DNA of 6,972 nucleotides from Phycisphaera sp. (GTDB taxonomy: Bacteria > Planctomycetota > Phycisphaerae > Phycisphaerales > Phycisphaeraceae). Under the pieces are notes generated by a model. It ran no database searches. It was given only the letters and a program-made list of their open reading frames with translations, and was not told where the DNA came from. Numbering within the stretch: position 1 is the stretch's first letter; every line of letters begins with the position of its first letter. The DNA lies in NCBI GenBank assembly GCA_029287335.1, contig JARFRI010000092.1, positions 1 to 6,972 on the forward strand, written 5' to 3'. The position numbers and the translations under genes are program-made. This document shows, piece by piece, positions 6,800 to 6,972 of this stretch.

Positions 6800-6972
6800 A
6801 AGGCACGATCTCAACGATACTTGCGCCCTCGAACAGCGTGTAGAACACCTGGTCGACGTCTTCGTCACGCATGCGGATGCAGCCCATGGACTCTTGTCGG
6901 CCGATCGATTCTTGATCGTTGGTGGCGTGGATGCCGTAGCCTTTTTTGTCGCGGGTGTTGTCGTCGATGCCT
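6798..6972 (-). CDS. L,D-transpeptidase (YkuD domain), 3' part only
   Basis: Only the last 57 codons and the TAA stop are inside the window; the gene continues past the right edge. The translation contains GYGIHATNDQESIG followed by RQESMGCIRMRDEDVDQVF, the C-terminal catalytic motif of YkuD L,D-transpeptidases (HX...SxGCIRM). The nucleophile cysteine and both the upstream histidine and downstream arginine are intact. These enzymes act outside the cytoplasmic membrane and form 3-3 crosslinks in peptidoglycan or attach proteins to it, using an acyl-enzyme on the cysteine. The chain ends in EGASIVEIVP, the usual closing strand. A LysM domain or signal peptide, common in this family, would lie in the missing part. 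The gene is convergent with the acidic small gene, with 7 bases between stops. Confidence 0.9.
   Translation of the reverse strand, partial: GIDDNTRDKKGYGIHATNDQESIGRQESMGCIRMRDEDVDQVFYTLFEGASIVEIVP

Overview
This is a gene-dense bacterial chromosomal window with eight complete protein genes and one truncated one. Coding sequence covers almost everything, with short gaps and three 4-base stop/start overlaps. The gene set suggests Planctomycetota, possibly class Phycisphaerae. The evidence is futalosine-pathway menaquinone synthesis, an NtrC-type regulator, a divergent HTH plus sigma-region-2 protein, moderately high GC (about 60% hand-counted over 300 bases of cysH), and generally weak Shine-Dalgarno sequences. 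This assignment is inference; no rRNA or other taxonomic marker is present.

Left part (1-3775). A sigma-54-dependent NtrC-family response regulator is on the minus strand. Divergent from it on the plus strand is mqnA (chorismate dehydratase, first step of the futalosine route), overlapped by 4 bases (GTGA) by a 475-aa protein. That protein carries HTH segments at its N-terminal side and a degenerate sigma-70 region-2-like segment at its C-terminus. The order is reversed relative to ordinary sigma factors, and it is the least conventional regulator here.

Middle (3794-5376). A minus-strand pterin cluster is transcribed folK, queE, queD. FolK serves folate synthesis, while QueD and QueE make the 7-deazaguanine precursor of queuosine. 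Both routes draw on dihydroneopterin-type compounds derived from GTP. The folK stop overlaps the queE GTG start, and queE has the best Shine-Dalgarno in the window, lying inside folK.

Right part (5478-6972). cysH (PAPS reductase, E. coli-like type without Fe-S cysteines) diverges from folK. Nine bases after it sits a two-gene cassette: an 81-aa basic protein overlapping (ATGA) a 107-aa strongly acidic protein. Order, charge contrast and sequence style resemble the C-terminal toxin tip of a polymorphic toxin plus its immunity protein, here without a carrier. The acidic gene also has lower GC (about 48% hand-counted), consistent with acquisition. The window ends in the 3' part of a convergent L,D-transpeptidase gene whose start lies outside.

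No tRNA, rRNA, CRISPR array, insertion sequence or intergenic stretch over 300 bases was seen. The best candidates for something undescribed are the HTH/sigma-2 protein coupled to mqnA and the carrier-less toxin/immunity-like pair.
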